Below, one piece after another: positions 27,358 to 36,250 of a stretch of 64,000 nucleotides of DNA; the stretch's first letter is position 1; each line of letters starts with the position of its first letter. The notes under the pieces were generated by a model. It did not search any database, was not told where the DNA came from, and saw nothing but the letters and a program-made list of their open reading frames with translations. Origin of the DNA: DATCLS01 sp035296625 (lineage in GTDB: Bacteria; Actinomycetota; Acidimicrobiia; Acidimicrobiales; VFJN01); NCBI GenBank assembly GCA_035296625.1, contig DATHAO010000023.1, positions 1-64,000 of the forward strand, in the 5' to 3' direction. Both the position numbers and the translations under genes were made by a program.

Positions 27358-29727
27358 TCAGCCGGGCCAGGCCCAGTCGCGGACCTCGGGGGCGTCCTCG
27401 CCGTGCTCGCGGGTGTGCGCCCGGGCCGCCCGCCGGGCCTCCACCATGGCCTCGCGTACCCCGGCCGCCGCGTCGCCGAGCCTCGGCACCCGGTCGATCA
27501 CGTCGATGACCAGGTGGTAGCGGTCGAGGTCGTTGAGCATGACCATGTCGAAGGGCGTGGTCGTCGTGCCCTCCTCCTTGTAGCCGCGCACGTGGATGTT
27601 GTGGTGGTTCGTGCGCCGGTAGGTCAGCTGGTGGATCAGAGAGGGGTAGCCGTGCCAGGCGAACACGACCGGCCGGTCGGGCGTGAACAGGGCGTCGAAG
27701 TCCGCATCGGTGAGGCCGTGCGGGTGCTCGGTGCGGGGCTGCAGCCGCATGAGGTCGACGACGTTGACCACCCGGACCCGCAGGTTGGGCAGGTGGCGGC
27801 GCAGCAGGTCGACGGCGGCCAGGGCCTCGAGCGTCGGGATGTCGCCCGAGCAGGCGACGACGACGTCGGGGCGACCGCCCTCGTCGTTCGACGCGAACCC
27901 CCACCGGCCGATACCGGCGGTGCAGTGGGCGACGGCGTCGTCCATGCTCAGCCAGTTCGGCGCGTCGTTCTTGCCGGCGACCACGACGTTCACGTAGTCG
28001 CGGCTGCGGAGGCAGTGGTCGTAGACCGACAGCAGGCAGTTGGCGTCCGGCGGCAGGTAGACCCGGACGACCTCGGCCTTCTTGTTCACGACGTGGTCGA
28101 TGAAGCCGGGGTCCTGGTGCGAGAAGCCGTTGTGGTCCTGGCGCCAGACGTGGCTGGAGAGGAGGTAGTTCAGTGACGGCAACGGCCGGCGCCAGGCCAG
28201 GTGCCGGGTCACCTTCAGCCACTTCGCGTGCTGGTTGACCATCGAGTCGATGATGTGGACGAACGCCTCGTAGCAATTGAACAGCCCGTGGCGGCCGGTG
28301 AGGACGTAGCCCTCGAGCCACCCCTGGCACAGGTGCTCGGAGAGGATCTCCATGACGCGCCCACCCGGCCCCAGGTGCTCGTCGCCCGCCTCGACCTGTG
28401 CCATCCATGCCCGATCGGTCACATCGAACACGTCGCCGAGGCGGTTGGACTGGGTCTCGTCCGGCCCCATGATCCGGAACGTCGTGGGGTTGCGGGCGAC
28501 CACGTCCCGCAACCACGCCCCCAGCACGCGGGTCGCCTCGGACCGGGTGCCGTCGGGGCCCGGGACATCGACCGCGTAGTGCCGGAAGTCGGGCAGGTCG
28601 AGGTCGCCGCGCAGGAGCCCGCCGTTGGCCTGGGGGTTGGCGCCCATCCGGCGATCGCCGGACGGTGACAGCCGGGCTACCTCGGGTCGCAGGCGCCCGC
28701 TCTCGTCGAACAGCTCCTCGGGGCGGTAGCCGCGCATCCAGTCCTCGAGGATGCGGCGGTGCCCCTCGTCCGAGCGCACCCCGGCGAGCGGCACCTGATG
28801 CGAGCGCCACGTGCCCTCGACCAAGTCGCCGTCCACCTCGTGGGGGCCGGTCCAGCCCTTCGGCGTGCGCAGCACGATCATCGGCCAGCGGGGCCTGACC
28901 GGGCCGCTCTCGTGCGCCGCGCGCTGGATGGCGTCGATGTCGTCGAGCGCGGCGTCGAGCGCGTCGGCGAGCTGGCGGTGGACGTCCGCCGGGTCGTCGC
29001 CGGACACGATGCGGGGGTCGTGGCCGTAGCCCTCGAGCAGAGCGCGCAGCTCCGTCTCGGGGATGCGGGCGAGCACCGTGGGGTTGGCGATCTTGTAACC
29101 GTTGAGGTGCAGGATCGGCAGCACCGCCCCGTCGGCGGCGGGGTCGAGGAACTTGTTCGAGTGCCAGCTGGCGGCGAGCGCGCCGGTCTCGGCCTCGCCG
29201 TCACCGATGACGCACGCCGCCACAAGCGTGGGGTTGTCGAACACGGCGCCGTAGGCGTGGGCCAGGGCGTAGCCGAGCTCGCCGCCCTCGTTGATCGACC
29301 CGGGGGTCTCGGGGGCCGCGTGGCTGGGGATGCCACCGGGGAACGAGAACTGCCGGAACAGGCGGGCCATGCCGTCCTCGTCGGGCGTGACCTCGGGGTA
29401 GATCTCGCTGTAGCTGCCCTCGAGGTAGGTGTTGGCCACCATCGCCGGGCCGCCGTGGCCAGGACCGCAGACGAACATCGCGTCGAGGTCGCGGGCGGCG
29501 ATCACCCGGTTGAGGTGGGCGTAGAGCAGGTTGAGCCCGGGCGTGGTGCCCCAGTGGCCGAGCAGGCGGGGCTTGATGTGCTCGGGAGCGAGCGGATCAC
29601 GCAGCAGCGGGTTCGCCAACAGGTAGATCTGCCCGACGGACAGGTAGTTGGCGGCCCGCCACCAGGCATCGACGAGCGCCAGCTCCTCGTCGGTCGCCGG
29701 GGGGCGGTTGGGGGCGGAGACGGCCAT
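27358..29727 (-). CDS. xfp: Xylulose-5-phosphate/fructose-6-phosphate phosphoketolase
   Basis: The 789-residue TPP enzyme has YLSVGQIYLLANPLLRDPL, GHWGTTPGLNLLYAHLNR, GPGHGGPAMVANTYLEGSYSEIYP, CVIGDGEAETGALAASWHSNKFL (TPP/Mg site), THWGxP-type SSHVWRQDHNGFSHQDPGFIDHV, and FAWHGYPSLIHQLTYRR. It phosphorolyses xylulose-5-P or fructose-6-P to acetyl phosphate plus glyceraldehyde-3-P or erythrose-4-P. With the adjacent acetate kinase it forms the phosphoketolase route to acetate and ATP. Length and motifs indicate an intact gene. Confidence 0.95.
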   Translation of the reverse strand: MAVSAPNRPPATDEELALVDAWWRAANYLSVGQIYLLANPLLRDPLAPEHIKPRLLGHWGTTPGLNLLYAHLNRVIAARDLDAMFVCGPGHGGPAMVANTYLEGSYSEIYPEVTPDEDGMARLFRQFSFPGGIPSHAAPETPGSINEGGELGYALAHAYGAVFDNPTLVAACVIGDGEAETGALAASWHSNKFLDPAADGAVLPILHLNGYKIANPTVLARIPETELRALLEGYGHDPRIVSGDDPADVHRQLADALDAALDDIDAIQRAAHESGPVRPRWPMIVLRTPKGWTGPHEVDGDLVEGTWRSHQVPLAGVRSDEGHRRILEDWMRGYRPEELFDESGRLRPEVARLSPSGDRRMGANPQANGGLLRGDLDLPDFRHYAVDVPGPDGTRSEATRVLGAWLRDVVARNPTTFRIMGPDETQSNRLGDVFDVTDRAWMAQVEAGDEHLGPGGRVMEILSEHLCQGWLEGYVLTGRHGLFNCYEAFVHIIDSMVNQHAKWLKVTRHLAWRRPLPSLNYLLSSHVWRQDHNGFSHQDPGFIDHVVNKKAEVVRVYLPPDANCLLSVYDHCLRSRDYVNVVVAGKNDAPNWLSMDDAVAHCTAGIGRWGFASNDEGGRPDVVVACSGDIPTLEALAAVDLLRRHLPNLRVRVVNVVDLMRLQPRTEHPHGLTDADFDALFTPDRPVVFAWHGYPSLIHQLTYRRTNHHNIHVRGYKEEGTTTTPFDMVMLNDLDRYHLVIDVIDRVPRLGDAAAGVREAMVEARRAARAHTREHGEDAPEVRDWAWPG

Positions 29728-29807
29728 GGCCAGCAGTCTTCCCCCTGGCGGCCCCGAGGGAAACGGCCGGCTCCAGCGAACGGTGGGAACGCTCGACCGC
29801 GCGGCTG

Positions 29808-31487
29808 TCAGGTCCGGCCCCGGCCCGAGCGGTTGCGGGCGGTCTGCCGGTGCCACAGGCCGGCGATCGCCGTGACGAGCGCCCCGCCGGCCACGATCCG
29901 GGCGGTGCGGCGGCGGGCGGCCGCCGCGTCGCCGCCGGTCAGCTCGGCGGGGCGGTCGGGCACGGCCACCTGTGGTGCGGTAGCCGCCGGCGACCCGGCG
30001 GGAGCCCGCGGGGCGGCCGGCACGTCGCTCGCCTCGTGCAGCCGGCCCGGCTCGTCGAGCCGGTTCAGCCAGGCGGCCGCCGGATGCGCACGGGCGTGGG
30101 GGTCCTCGATGTCGACGGTGAACCAGTCGGCACGCACCCGCTCGCGGTCGACGTCGAGCACGACGAAGCCGTGGCGCTCGAGCTCGAACCAGCGGGCTTC
30201 GGGGAGCGTCTCGGCCAGCTCGCCGGCCAGCTTGCGCCACCCGCGGGGGAGCTGGGCCCCCATGGGCGTGGACGTGACGCACGGCGCGACGAACTCGACG
30301 GCCACCGGGCGGCCCTCGTGGTTCGGGCCCTCGAACGCCCACGCCGAGTGGACGTCGCCGGAGATGACGACCATGCCGCCGCCGCGGTCGGCCATGGCGG
30401 CGACGAGCCGCTCACGCTCGGTTGGGTAGCCGTCCCACTCGTCGGTGCAGAGCGCCTGCCCGTCGACCACCGCGTAGCCGCTCGGGGTGACGTCGCTCAG
30501 GCGCTCGCCGACGGGGACCGGCAGCTGCATGCGGTTCAGCACCACGGCGCTGCCCAGTAGGCACCAGGGGCGGCTCGTGTCGCGGACCCGTTCGTGCGCC
30601 CAGGGCCGCTGGGCGGCGCCGAGGATCGACCGGTCGGGGTCATCGATGTCGGGGGAGCCCGGATGGTCGGCGTGCTCGTCGCGTCCCGCGATGCGGGTGT
30701 CGAGCATGACGAGCTCGGCGAGGTCGCCGATCGGGAACGAGCGCCAGATCGCGAGCTGGTCGCCGGGGTCGCGCAGGCGGGTGGGCAACCACTCGTGCCA
30801 GGCCTGCACGGCGTGGGACAGGCGCTCCTCCCACAGGCCGTGCTGCGCGTCGTCGTGGGCCTTTGCGCCGTGGCGCCAGGCGTTGTCGGCGATGTCGTGG
30901 TCGTCCCAGATGGCGACCATCGGGTGGCGCTGGTGCAGCGCCCGCATGTCGGGGTCGGACCGGGTCTGGGCGAAGCGCGTGCGGTAGTCGTCGAGGCTCG
31001 TGACGGTGCGGTCGGGCTCGGCGGTGCGCACCGTGCCCCGGCCCGCTGACTCGTAGATGTAGTCGCCGACGTGCACGACGAGGTCGACCTGGGCGTCGGC
31101 CACGGCCCGGTACACGCCGAAGTGGCCCTGCGAGTAGTCGGCGCAGCACACGACGGCCAGGCGGACGCGGTCGACGCCGGCGTCCGGCAGCGTGCGGGTC
31201 CGCCCGACGGGCGAGCGTCGGTCGCCCGCCTCGAACCAGTAGCGGTAGCTCGTGCCGGGCAGCAGGTCGTCGACGTCTACGGCGACAGAGCCGTTCGCGT
31301 CGGGGTCGAGGACCACCTCGCCGCCGGCGACGGGCGCCACGTCGGTGGCGGGGGCGATGCTCCACCGGACCGTGTCGTGGCCCTCGACGCGCGTCCACAG
31401 CAGGACCGACGTGGTGGTCGGGTCGAAGCTGCCGACACCGTGGGTGAAGGGATCGGCCCGGTCGTCCGGTTCGCCTGAGTGGTCCAA
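29808..31487 (-). CDS. PhoD-like alkaline phosphatase/phosphodiesterase
   Basis: The 559-residue protein has a fibronectin-like N-domain (FTHGVGSFDPTTTSVLLWTRVEG) and a PhoD metallophosphatase core: CCADYSQGHFGVY, VHVGDYIYESAGRG, AIWDDHDIADNAW, VISGDVHSAWAFEG. A hydrophobic segment, ARIVAGGALVTAIAGLWH, lies near the C-terminus after a Pro/Ala linker, suggesting a C-terminal anchor. No N-terminal export signal is seen, unlike classical Tat-exported PhoD. TTG 31487 after GGGGAGA is the best start. Confidence 0.85.
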   Translation of the reverse strand: MDHSGEPDDRADPFTHGVGSFDPTTTSVLLWTRVEGHDTVRWSIAPATDVAPVAGGEVVLDPDANGSVAVDVDDLLPGTSYRYWFEAGDRRSPVGRTRTLPDAGVDRVRLAVVCCADYSQGHFGVYRAVADAQVDLVVHVGDYIYESAGRGTVRTAEPDRTVTSLDDYRTRFAQTRSDPDMRALHQRHPMVAIWDDHDIADNAWRHGAKAHDDAQHGLWEERLSHAVQAWHEWLPTRLRDPGDQLAIWRSFPIGDLAELVMLDTRIAGRDEHADHPGSPDIDDPDRSILGAAQRPWAHERVRDTSRPWCLLGSAVVLNRMQLPVPVGERLSDVTPSGYAVVDGQALCTDEWDGYPTERERLVAAMADRGGGMVVISGDVHSAWAFEGPNHEGRPVAVEFVAPCVTSTPMGAQLPRGWRKLAGELAETLPEARWFELERHGFVVLDVDRERVRADWFTVDIEDPHARAHPAAAWLNRLDEPGRLHEASDVPAAPRAPAGSPAATAPQVAVPDRPAELTGGDAAAARRRTARIVAGGALVTAIAGLWHRQTARNRSGRGRT

Positions 31488-31654
31488 CGTGTGGTCTCCC
31501 CACGTTCGGCGCCGGACCCGTCCCGGCTGGCCTGGAGCGACGACCCTAGCGGTGACTTCGGGATCGCAGGCGATGGGCGGCCTCGTGGGCGATGATGGCG
31601 CCGCACGCGGGGGCGGCCGCGCTCGGTGAGGACCGGCACCAGCGAGGGACGTAG

Positions 31655-32710
31655 ATGACCGAGACCATGGCCGCGTACCGCATCGTGGCGTGGGGCCAGC
31701 CGCCCGAGATCGCCGAGGCCCCTGTGCCGGTGCCCGGTCGTGGGGAGGTTCGCGTGCGCGTGGCGGGCAACGGCCTGTGCCACTCCGACATCGGCATGGC
31801 GGCCATGCCCGGGGAGATCGGCGAGGCGCTCGGCTGGCGCCTGCCCTTCACGCTCGGCCACGAGATCGGCGGGTGGATCGACGCCCTGGGGCCGGGCGTC
31901 GACGGCCTCGCCGTGGGCGACGCCGTGGCGCTCGTGTCGCCCCACTCCTGCGGCGTGTGCGGCCACTGCATCCGGGGCCAGGACAGTGCGTGCCCCCACG
32001 GCCTGGCCGGCCGCGGCTACGGACGCGACGGCGGCCTCGCCGGCCACGTCGTGGCCGCGGCGCCCCGAGAGGTCGTGCGCCTCGACAGCCTCGATCCCGT
32101 GGTGGCGGGCCCGCTCATGGACGCGGGCGCGACCTCGTACCACGCGGTGCGCCGGGTGCTCCCGCGGCTCGTGCCGGGGTCGACGGCCGTGGTCATCGGC
32201 GTCGGGGGTCTGGGCGGCTTCGCCGTGCAGCTGCTGCGCGCCCTGAGCCCGGCCCGGGTGGTGGCGGTCGACTCGAACCCGGCCCGCCGGCGCCTCGCCG
32301 CCGACCTCGGCGCCCATCACACGCTGGCGGGCGTCGACAGGGCCACGGTCGCGGCCCTGCGCGACCTGACCGACGGCACCGGGGCGCAGGTGGTGCTCGA
32401 CCTCGTGGGCATCGACGCCACGATCGACGCCGGCCTGGCGTCGGTAGCGAGCTTCGGGGCGTTCGGGCTCGTCGGGGCGGGCGGTGGCAGCTTCGGCCGG
32501 CCCTGGTTCGGCGGGCTGCCTCGCGACGCCGAGGTGTTCACGTTCCAGGGCTCGTCGATCGCCGACGCGCACGACGTGGTGCGCCTGGCCGAGGCGGGCC
32601 TGATCACCAGCGAGGTGGACGTGTTCGGCTGGGACGACGTGGCCACCGCCTACGACCGCCTGGCCCACGGCGACCTGCGGGGCCGCGCCGTGGTGACCCC
32701 CGCGACCTGA
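31655..32710 (+). CDS. Zinc-dependent alcohol dehydrogenase (MDR family)
   Basis: The 351-residue protein has catalytic-zinc ligands Cys42 (NGLCHSD), His69-Glu70 (LGHEIGG), four structural-zinc cysteines at 99, 102, 105 and 113 (SCGVCGHCIRGQDSAC), and the Rossmann motif VVIGVGGLGGFAVQLLRA. It oxidises an alcohol or reduces an aldehyde with NAD(P). The ATG follows GAGGGACG. The substrate is unknown. It stands alone. Confidence 0.9.
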   Translation: MTETMAAYRIVAWGQPPEIAEAPVPVPGRGEVRVRVAGNGLCHSDIGMAAMPGEIGEALGWRLPFTLGHEIGGWIDALGPGVDGLAVGDAVALVSPHSCGVCGHCIRGQDSACPHGLAGRGYGRDGGLAGHVVAAAPREVVRLDSLDPVVAGPLMDAGATSYHAVRRVLPRLVPGSTAVVIGVGGLGGFAVQLLRALSPARVVAVDSNPARRRLAADLGAHHTLAGVDRATVAALRDLTDGTGAQVVLDLVGIDATIDAGLASVASFGAFGLVGAGGGSFGRPWFGGLPRDAEVFTFQGSSIADAHDVVRLAEAGLITSEVDVFGWDDVATAYDRLAHGDLRGRAVVTPAT

Positions 32711-32938
32711 ACGGGCCGGTACCAGCTCCGCGCCGGCTGGGCGCCGGTCGTCCCGGTCCGGACCGCACGATGTCCAGCCGGCGGCCACCGCCGGTTCGCC
32801 CGCCGGCCGATCGGACGCCGTGCCTGCCCCGTGCCGTCGTCCGGGATGACGGGTCCTCGGCTTGCCTGCCGGCCGCGGCCGACGACACGATCGGGCGCCG
32901 GCGCGCCCCGGAGCGTGCCGCCGACCCGAGGAGTCGCC
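32711..32938. other. Non-coding gap
   Basis: No gene supported. Several GC-rich repeats of CGGCC type occur, but no clear terminator. Confidence 0.4.
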
Positions 32939-33627
32939 GTGGATCTGCTCGACGGACTCGCCACGACCCGTGCCGTGCGCCGCTACCGCCCCGACCCGAT
33001 CCCCGAGGCCGACCTCGCCACGATCCTGTGGCACGCCACGCGGGCGCCCTCGGGCTCGAACCGCCAACCGGCCCGCTTCCTGGTGCTGCGCGACGGCCCC
33101 GCGCCGCCCGCGCGAAGGCCCTGATCGGCGAGGCCAGCCGACGGGCGTGGGGCTCCAAGCGCCGAGCCGACGGCTACGACCGCGGCACGGGTGCCGACCC
33201 CGACTCGCCCAAGGCGCGCGCCGGCCGGGCCCTGCAGGCCTACGTCGACGACTTCGAGGCGATCCCCGTCGTCATCCTCGTGGGCGCCGTGCCCTGGCGG
33301 GTGACCGACGTGACCGCAGGCGCCTCGATCTACCCCGCCTGCCAGAACCTCCTGCTGGCAGCCCGGGCGCTGGGCTACGGCGGCACGATGATGATGTGGC
33401 ACGGCCTCGTGGAGGCCGACTTGCGGTCCCTGCTGGCCATCCCCGACGAGATCCTGCTGGCGGCCACGATCACCCTCGGCGTGCCGGAGGGCCGCCACGG
33501 CCCGCTACGGCGTCGCCCGCTGCCCGAGGTCGTCTACGACGACACCTGGGGCGCGCCCGCGACATGGGCCGTCGACCCACCCGACACCCGCTTCACATCC
33601 GCCGGCCCCCGTGGCGCCGAGCGCTGA
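32939..33627 (+). pseudogene. Nitroreductase-family protein with frameshift
   Basis: GTG 32939, six bases after GAGGAGT, opens MDLLDGLATTRAVRRYRPDPIPEADLATILWHATRAPSGSNRQPARFLVLRDGPA, the FMN-binding start of nitroreductases. Near 33100-33115, in a CGCC/GCGC run, the frame ends at a TGA (33122-33124). The rest, AKALIGEASRRAWGSK through GYGGTMMMWHGLVEADLRSLLAIPDEILLAATITLGVPEG, continues in another frame to 33627. A one-base indel restores a protein of about 228 residues. This could be a real mutation or an assembly error. Confidence 0.85.
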
Positions 33628-33664
33628 AAGTGGTCGATGCGACACGTCCAGTTGCCGCGGGTGG

Positions 33665-33689
33665 TTGACAGATCGTGACCGGTTAGTGT
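33665..33689 (+). promoter_or_regulatory. Possible gpgS promoter
   Basis: TTGACA (33665-33670) and TAGTGT (33684-33689) precede gpgS, but their spacing is 13 bases rather than the usual 17. One of the two boxes may therefore not be used. Confidence 0.35.
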
Positions 33690-33767
33690 CTCACTGCTCT
33701 CGGCCCGTCCGCCGCAGAGCGACGGCGGCGCCGCCGGACCCATCCCCCTCCCCCCTAGAGAGCTGCG

Positions 33768-34664
33768 ATGGTGAACCGCTTCGATAGCCGACCGATCCTC
33801 ACCTGCCACTATCGCGACTTCCCGCTCACCGAGCTGGCGGAAGCGAAGGGTGACCAGGTGGTGTCCGTCTGCATACCCGCGCACGACGAGGCCGCCACCG
33901 TCGGCCAGGTGGTGCGCAAGCTGCGTCGCCACCTCGTCGACCGCAACCACCTGGTCGACGAGATCGTGGTGATCGACGACCACTCCACCGACCGCACCGC
34001 CCAGGTCGCCGCCGAGGCGGGCGCCCGTGTGGTCGTCGCCGCCGACGTCCTGCCGCAGGTGGCCGGCGGTCGGGGAAAGGGCGAGGCGCTCTGGCGCTCG
34101 TTGCACTGCACCCGGGGCGACATCGTGGTCTGGTGCGACGCCGACATCACCGACTTCGGGTCGCGGTTCGTCATCGGGCTGCTCGGCCCGCTGCTGCTGT
34201 GGCCCGAGGTGTCGTTCGTCAAGGGCTACTACGAGCGCCCCATGGAGACCGGCGACGTCGGTGGCCGGACGACCGAGCTCATGGCCCGGCCCTTGCTCGC
34301 CACGCTGTTCCCGCACCTGGCCTCGATCAACCAGCCGCTGTCGGGCGAGTACGCCGGGCGCCGCACGCTGCTCGAGCAGCTGCCGTTCGTGCGGGGCTAC
34401 GGCGTCGACCTCGGCCTGCTGATCGACGTGGCCGAGGTGGCCGGTCCGAGCGCCATCGCCCAGGCCGACCTGGGCACGCGGCGCCACCGCAACCGCCAGC
34501 TCGACGAGCTGGGGCCCCAGGCGCTCGTCGTGCTCCAGACGGCGCTCAACCGGGCGGGCGTGCCCTCGGCCGACCCGGCCGTCCTGGTCCGGCCGGGGCG
34601 TGAGCCCCTCGTCCAGGGGTTCGGCGAGCTGCCGCCGCTGGCCGCGCTCGTGGCCGAGGCGTGA
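33768..34664 (+). CDS. gpgS: Glucosyl-3-phosphoglycerate synthase (GT81)
   Basis: The 298-residue GT-A enzyme begins SRPILTCHYRDFPLTELAEAKGDQVVSVCIPAHDEAATVGQVVRKL. It has VVIDDHSTDRTAQVA, the metal motif WCDADITDF (Asp124-Asp126), VKGYYERP and LSGEYAGRRTLLEQLPFVRGYGVDLGLLIDVAE. It transfers glucose to 3-phosphoglycerate, the first step to glucosylglycerate and, in mycobacteria, methylglucose lipopolysaccharide. The pairing with a folP2-like gene matches the mycobacterial arrangement. The ATG follows an AGAGAG stretch. Confidence 0.93.
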   Translation: MVNRFDSRPILTCHYRDFPLTELAEAKGDQVVSVCIPAHDEAATVGQVVRKLRRHLVDRNHLVDEIVVIDDHSTDRTAQVAAEAGARVVVAADVLPQVAGGRGKGEALWRSLHCTRGDIVVWCDADITDFGSRFVIGLLGPLLLWPEVSFVKGYYERPMETGDVGGRTTELMARPLLATLFPHLASINQPLSGEYAGRRTLLEQLPFVRGYGVDLGLLIDVAEVAGPSAIAQADLGTRRHRNRQLDELGPQALVVLQTALNRAGVPSADPAVLVRPGREPLVQGFGELPPLAALVAEA

Positions 34665-34722
34665 CACACCGGCTGCCGGGCCGGCGACCGCCTGCGGCGC
34701 CGGCCTGCCCGCCGACACCGCC

Positions 34723-35673
34723 GTGAACGACATCCCGGTCGCGGCCGTGCCCCGCCTCGTGGTGCGGGGGAGGACCCTCGACCTGGCGGCTCCGGTGCTC
34801 ATGGGCATCGTCAACGCCACGCCGGACTCGTTCTCGGACGCCGGCGAGCGCCCGACGACCGACGAACGCATCGCGCTCGCCGTCGAGCAGGCGGAGGCCG
34901 GCGCGGCCGTGATCGACGTGGGCGGCCAGTCGGGCCGCACCGGCGTACCCGAGGTGTCGGTCGACGAGGAGATCGCCCGGGTCGTGCCGGTCGTCTCCGG
35001 CATCCGCACCGCGCTGCCCGGCACCCTGCTCTCGGTCGACACGTACCGGCCGGCGGTCGTGGCGGCAGTGCTCGACGCCGGCGCCGACGTGGTGAACGAC
35101 GTGAGCGGGCTGGCGGAGCTGGAGGTGGCCCGGCTATGTGCGGCGGCGGGCGCGGGACTGGTCGTGATGCACACCCGCGTGCGTCCCAAGCTCAAGCTGC
35201 TCGACCCCGGTCTCTACGGCACCACGGCCGAGGACGTCGTCGACGACGTGGTGGCGTTCCTCGGCGAGCGGCTCGACGCCGCCGCGGCCGTCGGGTTGCC
35301 GGCCGAGGCGACGATCGTCGACCCCGGTCCCGACTACGCCAAGACGCCCCGCCAGACCGTGGACGTGCTGCGGCACCTCGACCGGGTGCGGGGGCTGGGG
35401 CGCCCCTTACTGCTCGCCCTGTCCCGGAAGGACTTCATCGGCGCAGTCACCGGCCGGTCGCCCCGCCGGCGTCTCGGGGGCACGCTCGCGGCGGTGGGCC
35501 AGCTGGGCGGTCCCGGCACGATCCTGCGGGTCCACGACGTCGACGTCGTCGCCGACTACCTGGCGGTTGCCGCGGTGCTGGCCGGCCGAGCCGAGGTGCA
35601 CGGCGACCTGACGCTGCGCCGCGACCTGCGCCACGAACCTCCCGCCGGGGCCGGCGGGCCGATGCGCGGCTAG
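34723..35673 (+). CDS. Dihydropteroate synthase homologue (FolP2-like)
   Basis: The 316-residue TIM-barrel protein has VLMGIVNATPDSFSDAGERPTTDERIALAVEQAEAGAAVIDVGGQSGRTG, LLSVDTYRP, VVNDVSGLAE, TIVDPGPDYAKTP and LLLALSRKDFIGAVTGR, which are DHPS signatures. GQSGRTG replaces the usual GGESTRPG pterin-binding loop, and the paired gene is gpgS, both pointing to the FolP2 branch, which in mycobacteria is not the main DHPS. GTG 34723 is chosen; the frame upstream is low complexity. Confidence 0.85.
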   Translation: MNDIPVAAVPRLVVRGRTLDLAAPVLMGIVNATPDSFSDAGERPTTDERIALAVEQAEAGAAVIDVGGQSGRTGVPEVSVDEEIARVVPVVSGIRTALPGTLLSVDTYRPAVVAAVLDAGADVVNDVSGLAELEVARLCAAAGAGLVVMHTRVRPKLKLLDPGLYGTTAEDVVDDVVAFLGERLDAAAAVGLPAEATIVDPGPDYAKTPRQTVDVLRHLDRVRGLGRPLLLALSRKDFIGAVTGRSPRRRLGGTLAAVGQLGGPGTILRVHDVDVVADYLAVAAVLAGRAEVHGDLTLRRDLRHEPPAGAGGPMRG

Positions 35674-36128
35674 CCGATCAGCTGGCCGACGTCGCGCACC
35701 GCGGCGACGGCCAGGAAGCCCCAGACCACGACGACCAGGGCGGTGTAGTGCCAGCGCTTCGCGTGGTCGGCCTTCCAGAAGCGCCGCATGCTGCGCGTGC
35801 TCATCGCCACCGCCACGACGCACAGCGTGAGGCTGACCGGGGCGGCGAGCAGGTCGAGCACGCCCACGACCGGCGCGAGGATCGGCACGAGCAGGTAGGT
35901 GATCGTGCATCGCACGGCCGACACCAGGATCGAGCCGGTCATGGCCTTCTGCGCGCCGAAGATGGCGGCCGGCTCGGGGCGGCCCTCGATGCGCAGCAGC
36001 CGTCGCATGAACCGGTCGGCGGAGGACCGGCGGGCGTCGAGCTCGGCGTCGGACGGCGCCGGGACGGGGACGGCCACCTCGGCGGGGGCGGCGAGGGGGG
36101 CCGACAGGTCGTCGGCGTGGGTCGACAC
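35670..36128 (-). CDS. Small two-segment membrane protein divergent from kinase module 1
   Basis: The 152-residue protein has a charged N-terminus (PAPSDAELDARRSSADRFMRRLLRIEGRPEPAAIFGAQKAM), then hydrophobic stretches at about 68-110 and 128-150 (LVVVVWGFLAVAAV). It is convergent with folP2 (overlapping stops) and divergent from the kinase gene. CACACT lies 7 bases before GTG 36128, a leaderless arrangement. The module 1 inverted repeat is centred about 55 bp upstream, so it may belong to the same regulon. No family assigned. Confidence 0.65.
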   Translation of the reverse strand: MSTHADDLSAPLAAPAEVAVPVPAPSDAELDARRSSADRFMRRLLRIEGRPEPAAIFGAQKAMTGSILVSAVRCTITYLLVPILAPVVGVLDLLAAPVSLTLCVVAVAMSTRSMRRFWKADHAKRWHYTALVVVVWGFLAVAAVRDVGQLIG

Positions 36129-36174
36129 GCCGGCCAGTGTGGGGGGCGCTCGGCCCGACCGGCAAGTCGGTCCG

Positions 36175-36192
36175 GGTGGGGTTGTCCCCACC
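36175..36192. promoter_or_regulatory. Module 1 operator: GGTGGGG-N4-CCCCACC, upstream of kinase operon
   Basis: Perfect 7-bp arms flank TTGT. Its centre (36183.5) is 67.5 bp upstream of GTG 36251. The same core, GTGGGG-N4-CCCCAC, recurs at 39083 before the module's transporter, at the same distance from the start. Confidence 0.7.
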
Positions 36193-36237
36193 TCCGGGTC
36201 ACCCGTGGGCTCCATGGCTCCGACGTGCCGCTGTGCT

Positions 36238-36243
36238 TACCGT
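36238..36243 (+). promoter_or_regulatory. -10 element TACCGT of the module 1 kinase operon
   Basis: TACCGT ends 7 bases before GTG 36251, with no ribosome site, so the transcript is probably leaderless. Confidence 0.5.
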
Positions 36244-36250
36244 GAGCGAT

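Noticed and set aside
32711..32938. Third copy of the 107-bp repeat
   Set aside because: GC-rich CGGCC motifs occur but do not align with copies A and B beyond a few bases.
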